From positions 1,378,054 to 1,442,053 of the forward strand of contig JAAOMT010000602.1 of the NCBI GenBank assembly GCA_016748015.1: DNA of 64,000 bases. The letters run 5' to 3'. The notes under the pieces were generated by a model. It was not told the DNA's origin, searched no databases, and saw only the letters and a program-made list of their open reading frames with translations. This document shows, piece after piece, positions 63,801 through 64,000 of the stretch. The first letter of the stretch is position 1, and every line of letters begins with the position of its first letter. This DNA is from Geosiphon pyriformis (lineage: Eukaryota; Glomeromycota; Glomeromycetes; Archaeosporales; Geosiphonaceae). A program made the position numbers and the translations under genes.

Positions 63801-64000
63801 TATAAATACAGCCAAAAACATAACAAAACAGAACAACAAAATAGAAATTACAGACAATATTTACTCAATAACTTAATAATTGTTTCAATTATTGTACATA
63901 AAAAATTTATATATAAAAATAATAGTTAACAAACAAAAAATTTAATATAAAAAAACTTAAAAAAAAAAATACTTTACATAAAAAATTGGAAAAACAAATA
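60851..64000. mobile_element. Extreme AT block C: mutated transposon DNA
   Basis: From about 60.85 kb to the window end, DNA with hardly any CpG. It includes degenerate LTR-like copy 3 at about 61990-62520. Strand bias changes within it: 60.9-61.1 and 62.9-64.0 kb are C-over-G on the plus strand, 61.2-62.2 kb G-over-C. No gene. A 67-codon minus-strand frame at 63100-63303 is only a product of AT-rich codons. Confidence 0.5.
61990..62520 (+). mobile_element. LTR-like element, hypermutated copy 3
   Basis: Aligns with copy 1 from about 62013 ('TTAACTACTTTATTTTTAA' against 'TAGCCACCCTATTTTTAG') through the anchor TTGTATAATTGTTAA (62216-62230) to 'TTATCTATTAACTTGTTAAT' near 62490-62510 against 'GCTATCCATTAGCGTGTTAC'. 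Differences are mainly G to A and C to T. The left end is blurred by mutation. Confidence 0.55.

Noticed and set aside
1-64000. CRISPR array, riboswitch or bacterial-type operon
   Set aside because: No regularly spaced repeats with unique spacers and no prokaryotic gene organisation; spliced genes show the window is eukaryotic.

Overview
The window looks like nuclear DNA of an early-diverging filamentous fungus. An arbuscular-mycorrhizal fungus (Glomeromycotina) is the best fit. The base composition is very AT-rich, the genes are intron-rich with short GT-AG introns of about 44 to 350 bp, and there are Sel1-like repeats and a broken BTB-BACK-TLDc gene of the type hugely expanded in Glomeromycotina. 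The taxon is an inference from gene content; no rRNA or other marker is present.

Layout. Bases 1-288 hold the 3' end of a Sel1-repeat gene. A recognisable LTR-like element lies at about 785-1330. A fungal DUF2985/PLAC8-like membrane protein (three exons, minus strand) occupies 3530-4892. An RGS-domain G-protein regulator (two exons, minus) occupies 13010-14580. A small possible CxxC protein lies at 16075-16512. A six-exon casein kinase 1-family gene with a disordered tail of about 700 residues spans 19386-23045, followed by a two-exon orphan gene at 24664-25288. The next 10 kb is almost empty apart from a small one-TM protein at 33591-33938.

From about 36.0 kb the window alternates between ordinary AT-rich DNA and blocks of extreme AT content: about 36.0-50.2, 54.4-57.3 and 60.85-64.0 kb. 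The ordinary islands between them carry a dead BTB-BACK-TLDc gene (51323-52740), a dead Tc1-like transposase (58661-59488), an unidentified coding-like piece (57902-58140) and an intact four-exon SNX3/Grd19 sorting nexin (59787-60567).

The most interesting result is that the extreme AT blocks are not just simple sequence. The LTR-like element at 785-1330 recurs inside two of them, at about 45465-46130 and 61990-62520. In those copies nearly all differences are G:C to A:T transitions. Sub-blocks within the AT DNA have opposite strand bias: in some, CpA survives and TpG is gone, in others the reverse. One stretch keeps a long reading frame broken only by TAA and TAG. Together this looks like RIP-like (repeat-induced point mutation) hypermutation of transposons, giving a two-compartment genome. 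Such a process is not well established in this part of the fungal tree.

The intact genes are unlinked housekeeping or signalling functions: G-protein desensitisation, membrane-type CK1 signalling and endosomal retrieval. There is no operon-like organisation.
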